A stretch of 8,997 nucleotides of DNA from Prolixibacteraceae bacterium (GCA_016930735.1 JAFGGF010000458.1:1-8997); one strand, 5' to 3'. Positions 1-7,379 are shown, counted from the first letter of the stretch. Numbers and translations are program-made. Notes: generated by a model from the sequence alone, not told the origin.

Positions 1-1055
1 ATGATAAAATAAATGAATGGGTATATCGTGATTCCACAGGCTATTCGCTCCCTTATTCTGCCGAACATGTTTATTTATATAATACCATAAATGGCAAAGC
101 CAAATTAAATACAACAAGGATCACAGCATACATTCAGGACACATATAATGTCCCGTTCAACAGTGGTGATTTATATTTAACAGGCGGTGTCAGGGCACAT
201 TACTGGGATTATAACAATGAACTGGTTATCAGCCCCAGGGCATCCGTAAGTTATTACCCTGAGTGGAAAAACAATGTGGCTTTTCGTGTTTCGGCAGGCA
301 TGTACCACCAGCCACCCTTTTACAAAGAATTGAAAGACCGAACAGGTAAAATAAATTATAATGCCAAAGCCCAGCGATCATATCAGGTTGCGCTTGGAAG
401 CGATTACATTTTTAATGCATGGGACCGCCCGTTTAAGTTTTCTGCCGAGGCATATTACAAAAACATGCAACATTTAATTCCCTATCAGGTTGATAATGTA
501 AGGATTCGGTATCTTTCCGACCAGGAAGCCAGAGGTTATGCCGCCGGTATCGATATGAAAGTGAATGGTGAGTTTGTCAGCGGATTACAATCATGGGCCA
601 GCCTTTCGTTTATGCGTACAATGGAAGATATAATAGGCGATGGCCATGGCTGGATTCCTCGGCCAACTGACCAGTGGATGAATTTCAGCCTGTTTTTCCA
701 GGATTACCTGCCCGGAAATCCATCGTACAAACTGCACATGTCGGCATTTTTTGGGACAAGGCTGCCAACCGGTCCACCCAATTCTGAACGATATCAGGAT
801 GTTTTCAGGATGCCACCATATCGAAGGATCGATATGGGATTTTCAAAAGTCCTCATCAGCCCTGGCAACAGAAGTGGAATGGCTTTGTTCAGCCACATCG
901 AAGATATGGCTATAAGCCTGGAGGTTTTTAACCTGCTGAATATTAACAATACTGTATCTTACTTTTGGGTATCTAGCAATTATGGCGATATGTTTGCTGT
1001 ACCCAATTACCTTACAAGCCGGAAATTCAACCTTAAACTATCAATAAAATTCTAA
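1..1055 (+). CDS. TonB-dependent outer-membrane receptor, C-terminal part (5' end outside window)
   Basis: The reading frame is open from base 3 to the TAA at 1053-1055 and gives 350 residues with no start in the window. A GTG at 276 lies inside the continuous frame and is not the real start. The protein is rich in alternating aromatic/polar beta strands. It has the QPPFYKEL segment and the EVFNLLNINN segment near the end, both typical of Bacteroidota TonB-dependent receptor barrels, and it ends in KLSIKF, the terminal aromatic that serves as the outer-membrane assembly signal. The plug and any carboxypeptidase-like N-terminal domain lie upstream, so the substrate cannot be read. No SusD-like gene follows, so this does not look like a SusC/SusD pair. 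The family call is strong; siderophore, vitamin or other cargo is unknown. Confidence 0.88.
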   Translation, partial: DKINEWVYRDSTGYSLPYSAEHVYLYNTINGKAKLNTTRITAYIQDTYNVPFNSGDLYLTGGVRAHYWDYNNELVISPRASVSYYPEWKNNVAFRVSAGMYHQPPFYKELKDRTGKINYNAKAQRSYQVALGSDYIFNAWDRPFKFSAEAYYKNMQHLIPYQVDNVRIRYLSDQEARGYAAGIDMKVNGEFVSGLQSWASLSFMRTMEDIIGDGHGWIPRPTDQWMNFSLFFQDYLPGNPSYKLHMSAFFGTRLPTGPPNSERYQDVFRMPPYRRIDMGFSKVLISPGNRSGMALFSHIEDMAISLEVFNLLNINNTVSYFWVSSNYGDMFAVPNYLTSRKFNLKLSIKF

Positions 1056-1057
1056 AA

Positions 1058-1840
1058 ATGGAACTTAAATTATACCAGGTAGATGCCTTTGCCGAAAAGG
1101 TTTTTTCGGGGAACCCGGCTGCAGTGGTTCCTTTAAAAGAATGGCTTCCTGATGAGGTTTTACAGCATATTGCTTTGGAGAATAATTTATCGGAAACCGC
1201 CTTTATTGTTGAGGAACAGGAAGGATTACGAATCAGATGGTTTACACCCGGTGCCGAAGTTGACCTTTGCGGTCACGCAACTCTTGCTTCCGGATTTGTA
1301 CTTTTCAGGATTCTTGGTTACAAAAAGAATCCGGTGCAGTTTAATTCACGAAGCGGAGTTCTTAGTGTTGAAAAACAGGGCAATATTTACTGGCTCGATT
1401 TTCCTGCATCAGAATTAAAACAAGTGGAAATTCCGGAAAATCTTGCTGCTGCTTTTAAGGCTGAACCTTTGGAATGTTTGCGTGGACGAGATGATTTTAT
1501 GCTGGTTTTTGAAAATGAAGAAGCCATTCAATCCCTGGCCCCGGATTACAATCAAATCCTTCAATCGGAATGCCGTGGGTTGATAGCAACCGCAAAAGGG
1601 AACCAAGTAGATTTTGTTTCCCGTTTTTTTGCTCCTGCAGTGGGAATAAGTGAAGACCCTGTGACCGGTTCAGCTCATACCATGCTGATTCCATACTGGT
1701 CGAAGAAACTTAACAAAAAAGAACTGAAAGCGAGGCAATTATCCAAACGTGGCGGTAACATACATTGTATCGATAACGGTAACAGGGTTAAAATCGGAGG
1801 AGAAGCAGCTTATTACATGGAAGGTACAATACGAATCTGA
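1058..1840 (+). CDS. PhzF family isomerase/epimerase-like protein
   Basis: This 260-residue protein has the length and landmarks of the PhzF/YddE family, a two-lobed diaminopimelate-epimerase-like fold. The N-terminal stretch has VDAFAEKVFSGNPAAVV (residues 8-24). The conserved glutamate of NNLSETAF is E46, which matches the catalytic acid of PhzF. DLCGHAT is at 69-75, and the second-lobe motif EDPVTGSAH is at 198-206. All signature motifs are intact. Family members are cytosolic and catalyse proton-shift isomerisations, but most bacterial homologues outside phenazine clusters have unknown substrates. No phenazine genes are visible here, so a phenazine role should not be assumed. The ATG lies 2 nt after the receptor stop codon, which suggests co-transcription and perhaps translational coupling. 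The 3' end faces the MerR gene with a 3-nt gap. Confidence 0.92.
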   Translation: MELKLYQVDAFAEKVFSGNPAAVVPLKEWLPDEVLQHIALENNLSETAFIVEEQEGLRIRWFTPGAEVDLCGHATLASGFVLFRILGYKKNPVQFNSRSGVLSVEKQGNIYWLDFPASELKQVEIPENLAAAFKAEPLECLRGRDDFMLVFENEEAIQSLAPDYNQILQSECRGLIATAKGNQVDFVSRFFAPAVGISEDPVTGSAHTMLIPYWSKKLNKKELKARQLSKRGGNIHCIDNGNRVKIGGEAAYYMEGTIRI

Positions 1841-1843
1841 TAA

Positions 1844-2725
1844 TTAAACTCCCAGGTACCTTTTAAATTTTTTTACTGAAGTAACAATGTTAAATTTCTG
1901 TGGAAGTTCAGGATTGTGCAAAGCAATTTGCCCTCCTGAAATAAATACTCTTTTCCCCGGGTAAATTTCCGCGATTTTCTTTAAATAATTCTCCAACTCT
2001 TCTTTTTCGATTGAATTTATAAAAACAGTAAAAACCATATCGGCTTTCTTTTTAACCTGCAGTCCTTTCAAATCTTCAAGAGGGACATTCTGCCCCAGAT
2101 AAATAGTCCTGAATCCCAACGATAAAGCAACCATGTTAAAAAACAGAAGGCTCAGTTCATGCCGTTCATCTTCATGGAGGTAAAACAGGATGGTTTCTTT
2201 TCTTTTGGTTTTAACTGACAAGCGGTCGGTTTCAGCGATAATTTTTTGCCTCAGCAAATTTGAGAAATAATGTTCCTGCGCCGGGAAAAGGCTTCCTACC
2301 TGCCAGTATAAACCAACTTGTTCAAAAAAAGGGAATACAATTTTGGTTATTGCTTTTTCAAGGCCCACCTCTCCGATTGCATTTTCCAACGTGGCATTAA
2401 TTTGATCTTCGTCAAAATTTACCGTGCTGACCAATAGTCTTTCAATAAAATCCGACTGTTTTTTTGAACTGTCATCCAGTGAAAGTATTTCCTCAGCAAT
2501 CCGTTCATTACACCATTCCGAAACTTTTGATATCCGGAATCCGTGTTTTACAAGCATTGCAACATTCAGAATCTTACGTAAATCATCATCACAGTATTTC
2601 CTGATATTGGTACCAGTACGTTGTGGCTCCAGAAGATTATATCTTTTTTCCCAGATCCTGATCGTATGAGCTTTGATCCCGGATAACGTTTCCAGGTCTT
2701 TTATCGAATACATCGATCCTTTCAT
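1844..2725 (-). CDS. MerR family transcriptional regulator with cobalamin-binding-like domain (CarH/LitR type)
   Basis: This is a 293-residue cytosolic regulator. Residues about 5-75 are a MerR winged helix-turn-helix (YSIKDLETLSG, then IRIWEKRYNLLEP, then RKYCDDDLRKI). Residues about 90-170 match the helical B12-cap region and contain W141 followed nine residues later by E151-H152, the W-x9-EH signature of adenosylcobalamin-binding CarH/LitR photoreceptors. Residues about 175-290 look like the Rossmann-type B12 domain. ERHELS at 187-192 places H189 where the cobalt ligand sits, and a late SGG is at 263-265. Two departures: the family ExHxxG motif ends in S192 instead of glycine, and the residue after W141 is Q142. 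No carotenoid or B12 genes adjoin it, so light or B12 sensing is inference. The start could instead be the second ATG (codon 5, at 2713), giving MYSIKDLE, which fits the usual MerR start and has AAAGGA just upstream. Confidence 0.88.
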   Translation of the reverse strand: MKGSMYSIKDLETLSGIKAHTIRIWEKRYNLLEPQRTGTNIRKYCDDDLRKILNVAMLVKHGFRISKVSEWCNERIAEEILSLDDSSKKQSDFIERLLVSTVNFDEDQINATLENAIGEVGLEKAITKIVFPFFEQVGLYWQVGSLFPAQEHYFSNLLRQKIIAETDRLSVKTKRKETILFYLHEDERHELSLLFFNMVALSLGFRTIYLGQNVPLEDLKGLQVKKKADMVFTVFINSIEKEELENYLKKIAEIYPGKRVFISGGQIALHNPELPQKFNIVTSVKKFKRYLGV

Positions 2726-2780
2726 TTTGAAAACAGATTTTTATTGAAACGGACATTAAATATAACTGAATTATCTCTAT

Positions 2781-2814
2781 TTTGTTCATTAATTATTAAT
2801 TAATGCTAAACAAA
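2781..2814. promoter_or_regulatory. Long AT-rich palindrome in the divergent merR/asparaginase gap; possible operator
   Basis: A perfect inverted repeat has 9-bp arms CATTAATTA (2787-2795) and TAATTAATG (2797-2805) around a single T. It is extended by outer arms TTTGTT (2781-2786) and AACAAA (2809-2814), with a 3-nt bulge on the right. It lies about 55 nt upstream of the merR start and about 120 nt upstream of the asparaginase start. Two-fold symmetric sites in such a gap are typical of regulator binding, so autoregulation by the MerR protein is a reasonable inference. However, the sequence is almost pure A+T, where palindromes arise easily. I found no convincing Bacteroidota TTTG / TAnnTTTG promoter pair on either strand of the 208-nt gap. 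Confidence 0.35.
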
Positions 2815-2933
2815 CTTTTTTGCCGGGATATTCTATAAAACTTTTCCCAATTTATTTCCGTTTGAACCTTAAAAAATTCTTATTATGACTATATTCATCA
2901 CCCGGTAAAAAATGGGAATAAAATTGAAATATT

Positions 2934-3902
2934 ATGAAAAAAACTTTGATTTTATTTTTTCTGCTGACATGCATAATCTATGGCTATTCACAGGAATATG
3001 CCATGGTAATTCACGGTGGAGCAGGTGTAATTTCACGTGACAGGATGAACGAAGAAGCAGAACAGGAATACAGAAGCAAATTAAATGAAGCTTTAATGCT
3101 GGGCGATTCATTGCTGAAAAACGGAGTGGTATGCACCGAGGTTGTTGCCAGGGTGATCAATGTAATGGAAAATTCTCCTCTGTTTAATGCAGGTAAAGGA
3201 GCTGTTTTTACAAATAAGGGCACAAACGAAATGGATGCATCCATTATGGAAGGGAAAACGCTGAACGCAGGTGCAGTAGCAGGTGTCACCGATATAAAAA
3301 ATCCAATTAATGCTGCAAAAGAGGTGATGGAAAACTCTGAACATGTTATGCTGAGCGGAACCGGAGCTTCGGAATTTGCAAAAAAACAGGGGCTGGAAAT
3401 TGTCCCTGCCAAATATTTTTTTACGAAGAATCGCTACGAATCTTTACAGCGGCTTTTGCAACAGGAACGTGAAAGGGAGGAAAAAGACAATATGGGAACC
3501 GTAGGCTGTGCTGTACTTGACAAATACGGGAATCTATGTGCGGGAACATCAACCGGGGGCATGACAAATAAAAAATACGGCCGTATCGGCGATTCTCCCA
3601 TTATTGGTGCAGGAACCTATGCAAACAATAAAACCTGTGCCGTTTCATGCACCGGCCACGGCGAATATTATATCCGCCTGGGTTTTGCCCGCGATATTTC
3701 AGCATTAATGGAATACAAGGGACTACCTGTAAAAGAAGCCTGCCGGGAAGAAATCAGGAAACTGACAGAAATGGGTGGCACAGGCGGTGTAATTGGCATA
3801 GATGCCAAAGCAAATATCGCAATGGAATTTAATACCAGTGGAATGTTCCGTGGTTATTTAAAATCGACAGGTGAAAAAGAAATTGCTATTTTTGCCGAAT
3901 AA
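2934..3902 (+). CDS. Secreted isoaspartyl peptidase / L-asparaginase (Ntn-hydrolase, asparaginase_2 family)
   Basis: This 322-residue protein has an N-terminal signal peptide (KK, hydrophobic 5-16) with likely cleavage between S19 and Q20, so it should act in the periplasm. The mature part begins with the family opening HGGAG (27-31). NxGKG-type residues are at 85-89 and the autoproteolysis site is DNMG|T with T189 as the new N-terminal nucleophile. Around it are TSTGGMTNK (205-213, T207), R217 and D220 in GRIGDS, and CTGHGE (239-244, T240-G241). These align with the catalytic and substrate-carboxylate-binding residues of E. coli IaaA, so a self-cleaving alpha/beta enzyme that hydrolyses beta-aspartyl dipeptides and asparagine is expected. 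Length is normal. It is divergent from merR and 29 nt ahead of the BatA-like gene, probably in one transcript. C13 inside the hydrophobic core is not a good lipobox. Confidence 0.93.
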   Translation: MKKTLILFFLLTCIIYGYSQEYAMVIHGGAGVISRDRMNEEAEQEYRSKLNEALMLGDSLLKNGVVCTEVVARVINVMENSPLFNAGKGAVFTNKGTNEMDASIMEGKTLNAGAVAGVTDIKNPINAAKEVMENSEHVMLSGTGASEFAKKQGLEIVPAKYFFTKNRYESLQRLLQQEREREEKDNMGTVGCAVLDKYGNLCAGTSTGGMTNKKYGRIGDSPIIGAGTYANNKTCAVSCTGHGEYYIRLGFARDISALMEYKGLPVKEACREEIRKLTEMGGTGGVIGIDAKANIAMEFNTSGMFRGYLKSTGEKEIAIFAE

Positions 3903-3905
3903 ACA

Positions 3906-3935
3906 ATGAGCATTAAACAGAAAAGCAGGTTATGA
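3906..3935 (+). other. Possible 9-codon leader ORF overlapping the BatA-like start (ATGA)
   Basis: An ATG at 3906, 3 nt after the asparaginase stop codon, opens nine codons (MSIKQKSRL) ending in a TGA at 3933-3935. That stop overlaps the ATG of the next gene at 3932 as ATGA. Such an overlap can couple translation from the upstream gene to the membrane protein. A frame this short arises easily by chance and there is no protein-level support. Confidence 0.15.
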
Positions 3936-5983
3936 GGTTTCTATTTCCGTATTTTTTATTTGCACTAACGGCAGTTGCAGTACCAATCATAATCCATTTA
4001 TTCAACTTCCGGAGGTTCAAAACTGTTTATTTCAGCAATGTTGAATTCCTGAAAAACATTAAAAAGGAATCAAAACGGAAATCAAAACTGAAACAACTGC
4101 TGATCCTGATAGCCCGGATTCTTGTTGTAACCTGCATGGTAATCGCATTTGCGCAACCTTACATTCCGGTAAACGAACGCGAAAAAAGAGATGTAAACCA
4201 GGTGGTTGCGGTTTATATCGACAATTCATTCAGTATGAATGCCCGGGGTGAACAGGGGCAGTTAATCGAATCAGCAAGGAACAAGGCGATTGAAATTGCC
4301 CGGACTTACAAACCCGGAACTAAATTTATTATCATAACCAACGACCTACAGCCAATTCACAATAACCTCCTTAATAATGAACAATTTATAAGGGAAGTTA
4401 CAGAAATTGAACCATCCCCCAATGTTATCCCTGTTTCACAGATTTATAACAGATTAAAGGAACTGTTAAATTCCATGGTTGAAGATGCAGATAAAAATAT
4501 TTATTTCCTTTCCGATTTTCAACGGACAATTACTGATTTTGAAAAAATTGAATCTGACAGTACAATCTGGTCATACCTGCTGCCGTTTTATCCGCAGGCA
4601 TCGGGCAATTTATATATCGATTCGTGCTGGTTCGAAACCCCTTCACGAAAAATAAATGAAGAAGAAGAACTTTTTATCAGGATAAAAAACCGGTCGGATC
4701 AGGATTATCAGGACCTGCCGCTGCGTTTTTTCCTCAACGATTCATTAAAATCACTGACCAGTTTCAGCATTGCTGCCCAGGGTGAAATGATTGCCAGCCT
4801 CAAATTTACAAACCTGAAAAGCGGTTTTCAACGTGGAAAGGTAGAACTGACCGACTACCCTGTAACCTATGACAACACCTGGTACTTAAGTTACAATGTT
4901 CAACCCGAAGTCAGGGTACTGGCCATTTATGAAGGAAATGACAGCGGGCTGAATTACATCCGTGCCTTGTTTACCGATGATGACTATGCAAAGCTGGATA
5001 TCATGAACAGCCAGAGCCTTCAGGTGAGCAGGCTTGGTGATTATAATACCATTATTTTGTTAAACCTCAGAGAACTTACAAGTGGTTTTACATCTGAACT
5101 GGAGGAAGCAGTTGCCAATGGCGCCAGCCTGATTGTTTTCCCTGAAATGGATGCCAACGTGGAAAGTTACAATCGCTTCTTTTCAGGTTTTGGGGCAAAC
5201 ATTATTACCGGCATCGATACAATGAAACAGGCACTTGCTGGCATTGCGCTCGATAATCCTGTTTACCGCGGTATTTTCAGGGAAATGGAGGAAAACACAC
5301 GTTTCCCGGATGTAAAAGGGCATTACATTTTTACCGGCCTGACCCGCATTCCGGAGACCAGGCTTTTATGGTTCAGCAACGACGATAAAGCTTTGGGATC
5401 GGTTGCCCATGGCGATGGATTTTTACACACTTTCAGTTTCCCGCTAAATAATCTGAACGAAGCATTTGCACGCGATATCATCTTTGTGCCAACCATATAC
5501 AGCCTCGTACTGAACAGCATCCCACGCCAGGATATTTCATACACAATTGGCAGGGATAACTTTGTGCTGGTCAGGCAAAACCGGAATATTGCAAACAGTC
5601 CGCAACTCCTTGTTAAAGGGGCAAATAATAATACAGAATTTATCCCTGATGTTCAGATCAGCGATAAAAACAAACTCAGGATCGGACTGGAAAACAGGAT
5701 TTCCGAATCGGGATTTTATAACATCAGAGCCGGTGAAAACACTGTTGCAGTAATCGCTTTTAACTACAACCGTAACGAATCAGATATGCGCTATTTCGAA
5801 ACCGGCGAATTAAAAGATGCCGTGAGCGGATTCAGGAACATTTCTGTAATTGAAGACACTGAGAAACAATTCTCTGAAATTTTTGATGAAATTCAGAACG
5901 GCAAACAACTGTGGAAATTATTTATTATCCTGGCGTTGGTATTTGTTGCAACTGAAGCCGCCATTATCAGGTTCTGGAAGTAA
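3932..5983 (+). CDS. BatA-like membrane protein with von Willebrand factor A domain
   Basis: This 683-residue inner-membrane protein starts with the BatA N-terminal double-transmembrane module: a hydrophobic helix at about 5-24, a basic loop (FNFRRFKTVYFSNVEFL, then many K/R to residue 55), and a second helix at about 56-75. A vWA domain follows at about 90-215. It has the metal-site motif DNSFS at 97-101 and a later aspartate in FLSDFQ (D195), so metal binding is plausible. A long beta-rich region (about 230-325), an alpha/beta region (about 326-440, starting RVLAIYEGN) and a C-terminal helix (660-680) ending in FWK complete it. Family members are widespread in Bacteroidota. Unlike the aerotolerance (Bat) operon proteins, this long form usually stands alone; no MoxR ATPase or other Bat genes are seen here. 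The role is probably as an envelope scaffold, but the exact function is unknown. The gene follows the asparaginase by 29 nt, with a weak AGCAGG before the start. Confidence 0.88.
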   Translation: MRFLFPYFLFALTAVAVPIIIHLFNFRRFKTVYFSNVEFLKNIKKESKRKSKLKQLLILIARILVVTCMVIAFAQPYIPVNEREKRDVNQVVAVYIDNSFSMNARGEQGQLIESARNKAIEIARTYKPGTKFIIITNDLQPIHNNLLNNEQFIREVTEIEPSPNVIPVSQIYNRLKELLNSMVEDADKNIYFLSDFQRTITDFEKIESDSTIWSYLLPFYPQASGNLYIDSCWFETPSRKINEEEELFIRIKNRSDQDYQDLPLRFFLNDSLKSLTSFSIAAQGEMIASLKFTNLKSGFQRGKVELTDYPVTYDNTWYLSYNVQPEVRVLAIYEGNDSGLNYIRALFTDDDYAKLDIMNSQSLQVSRLGDYNTIILLNLRELTSGFTSELEEAVANGASLIVFPEMDANVESYNRFFSGFGANIITGIDTMKQALAGIALDNPVYRGIFREMEENTRFPDVKGHYIFTGLTRIPETRLLWFSNDDKALGSVAHGDGFLHTFSFPLNNLNEAFARDIIFVPTIYSLVLNSIPRQDISYTIGRDNFVLVRQNRNIANSPQLLVKGANNNTEFIPDVQISDKNKLRIGLENRISESGFYNIRAGENTVAVIAFNYNRNESDMRYFETGELKDAVSGFRNISVIEDTEKQFSEIFDEIQNGKQLWKLFIILALVFVATEAAIIRFWK

Positions 5984-5984
5984 G

Positions 5985-6019
5985 TGAGGTTTGGCATATG
6001 AGATTTGAGTAGTGAGTAT
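5985..6019. repeat. Degenerate 7-bp tandem repeat (TGAG-N3) after the BatA-like gene
   Basis: Starting one base after the stop codon, five consecutive 7-bp units begin at 5985, 5992, 5999, 6006 and 6013. Four start with TGAG and the second with TGGC; typical units are TGAGATT and TGAGTAG. The register is exact, but the last three positions vary. This resembles heptameric short tandem repeats that drift in bacterial intergenic DNA. The rest of the 174-nt gap to the lipoprotein gene is AT-rich. I see only a poor promoter match in it (TTTG at 5990-5993, then TATTTTAG at 6017-6024). Confidence 0.45.
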
Positions 6020-6157
6020 TTTAGTGTTATGTCGTAAATTTAAAACACTTTGCCTCATGCTCCCTTCCTGTAACTGAAAGTCCTAAACATCCATTTAATT
6101 TTTAATATTTCAATAGAAATTTTATAATTTTATACAATTCAAAAATCCCTTACGACC

Positions 6158-7285
6158 ATGAAAAAATTAATATTGCTCAGTTTTTTGGTTGTTTTACTGT
6201 CTGCCTGTCAGGAAGATGAAGAATTTATCCCTCCTGATTCAATCATTGAAAAAGAGATCCCGTTTGATGAAATTCATTTTATTTTACCTGCATCTGATAA
6301 TGGTTACCTGTTTGGCGGTATCGATAATTTAAAAATTACTTTTCTTAAAACCGATAAGTATTTAAATACCAAATGGATCAATAGCGGCTACAGTTGGGGT
6401 AATATTAATTTAGGAAGCGGATGGGGTTCATCACATTATCAAATCACTATTAAAGCAATTTTTCAAAACGAGAACAGGAATTATGTTTGTGTAGGATCAA
6501 CTTTTGAAGGAGGAGATGTGGTTTGGAACAACACCCATTTTATTACCTTAAATCAAAACGGAAAAGAGGTTGGGATAAAAACAGTTAAAAATATCGACGT
6601 TTACACAGTTTTACCAACCTACGATAACAGTTATTTTTTACAGGGAATTTATGAATTAAAAAAGTTAAATAAGAATTTTGGAACAGAATGGAATAAAAAC
6701 TACCAACGAATTGATAAAATGGCAGTTGCATCAATTGTGTTACCTGACGGACAATTTGTTATTACCGGCAGGAGTAATTATGAAGTATTTCTGCAAAAAC
6801 TGGATAAAGAAGGGAATGAACTCTGGACAAAAGGCGGATCTTACAATGCTATGCCTAATCAGGATGGCGGATTTGCCCTGTCCGGTTTAACTGATGGAGG
6901 CTTTTTAATTGCAGGCAGGACTTTAAAGCGCCTGGATGTTTCTCCATACCACCAAACTGATTGTTTTGTAATAAGGACTGATTCGGAAGGAGACACAGTA
7001 TGGACCAGAAAATTTGGACTGGAAACCGACGACTGGCTGGAAGATATCATTTGCACTCACAGGAATGATTATATTATTCAGGGGCAAAAAGGGCATCCGG
7101 GCGATGAAGATCAACAGGCTTTCCTGTTAAAAATAAACGGAAGTGGTGAAATTGTTGATTCAATTTACAGCAGCCAACTGCAAAGGGTCATTTATGATCA
7201 GAACGGATATTTTATTAAGGCATTAAAAAATAGTGAGGGTCGGATAGTAATTCAGAAAATCCCGCAAAGTATGTTGTTTGATTGA
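6158..7285 (+). CDS. Putative surface lipoprotein with beta-propeller-like repeats
   Basis: This 375-residue protein begins with a lipoprotein signal peptide and lipobox LSAC, lipidated at C17. The next residues, QEDEE, are the acidic type of tail that acts as a surface-export signal for Bacteroidota lipoproteins, so an outer-leaflet location is likely. The body consists of about seven units built as (D/N)G(G/Y)F-(hydrophobic)3-G, then a D-x-F-(hydrophobic)-x-K/R-x-D strand, then N/E-G-x-x-x-W. They lie at about 48-77, 107-142, 157-182, 197-225, 246-286, 303-336 and 349-368. This is the pattern of propeller-forming repeats common in Bacteroidota secreted proteins, and seven units would close one seven-bladed propeller. 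No catalytic motif is visible and there is no C-terminal type IX secretion domain. It appears to be a single-gene unit; ligand and function are unknown. It reads AT-richer than the genes beside it. Confidence 0.75.
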   Translation: MKKLILLSFLVVLLSACQEDEEFIPPDSIIEKEIPFDEIHFILPASDNGYLFGGIDNLKITFLKTDKYLNTKWINSGYSWGNINLGSGWGSSHYQITIKAIFQNENRNYVCVGSTFEGGDVVWNNTHFITLNQNGKEVGIKTVKNIDVYTVLPTYDNSYFLQGIYELKKLNKNFGTEWNKNYQRIDKMAVASIVLPDGQFVITGRSNYEVFLQKLDKEGNELWTKGGSYNAMPNQDGGFALSGLTDGGFLIAGRTLKRLDVSPYHQTDCFVIRTDSEGDTVWTRKFGLETDDWLEDIICTHRNDYIIQGQKGHPGDEDQQAFLLKINGSGEIVDSIYSSQLQRVIYDQNGYFIKALKNSEGRIVIQKIPQSMLFD

Positions 7286-7339
7286 TCGGAAATTTATCAG
7301 ATTACTCAGAATCCTTTCAATTTTTCTGCTTCGAAATAA

Positions 7340-7368
7340 TTATATTAGCAGGATCAGAACTAATATAA
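7340..7368. promoter_or_regulatory. Inverted repeat just upstream of the GH5 gene; possible operator or leader hairpin
   Basis: Perfect 9-bp arms TTATATTAG (7340-7348) and CTAATATAA (7360-7368) flank 11 nt and end 11 nt before the GH5 ATG. The left arm contains TATATTAG, one base away from the Bacteroidota -7 element TAnnTTTG, with TTTC 22 nt further upstream as a poor -33 element. If that promoter is real, the repeat straddles the transcription start and could be a repressor or activator site. If transcription starts further upstream, the same bases would form a hairpin close to the start codon. Confidence 0.35.
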
Positions 7369-7379
7369 ACTGACCTGTT

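Noticed and set aside
276..1055. GTG at 276 as the start of a complete gene
   Set aside because: The same frame is open back to base 3 with receptor-like sequence, so this is an internal valine of a longer protein cut by the window edge.
1415..1694. Two overlapping minus-strand ORFs inside phzF
   Set aside because: They are short, overlap each other and a well-supported gene, and show no family resemblance.
1851..1877. Terminator for phzF at the GGTACC plus T-run
   Set aside because: The six-base palindrome has no usable loop and the T-run is coding sequence of the minus-strand merR gene.
2840..2920. Promoter for the asparaginase gene (TTTG near 2861, then TATGACTA)
   Set aside because: Only the TA of the -7 element matches, and AT-rich DNA offers many equally weak pairs.
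2937..2975. Lipobox around C13 in the asparaginase signal peptide
   Set aside because: The residues before the cysteine are LLT, a poor lipobox, and the cysteine is in the middle of the hydrophobic core. Cleavage at S19|Q20 fits better.
3011..3412. 133-codon minus-strand ORF inside the asparaginase gene
   Set aside because: It is a shadow frame opposite a gene with all catalytic motifs intact and has no recognisable family features.
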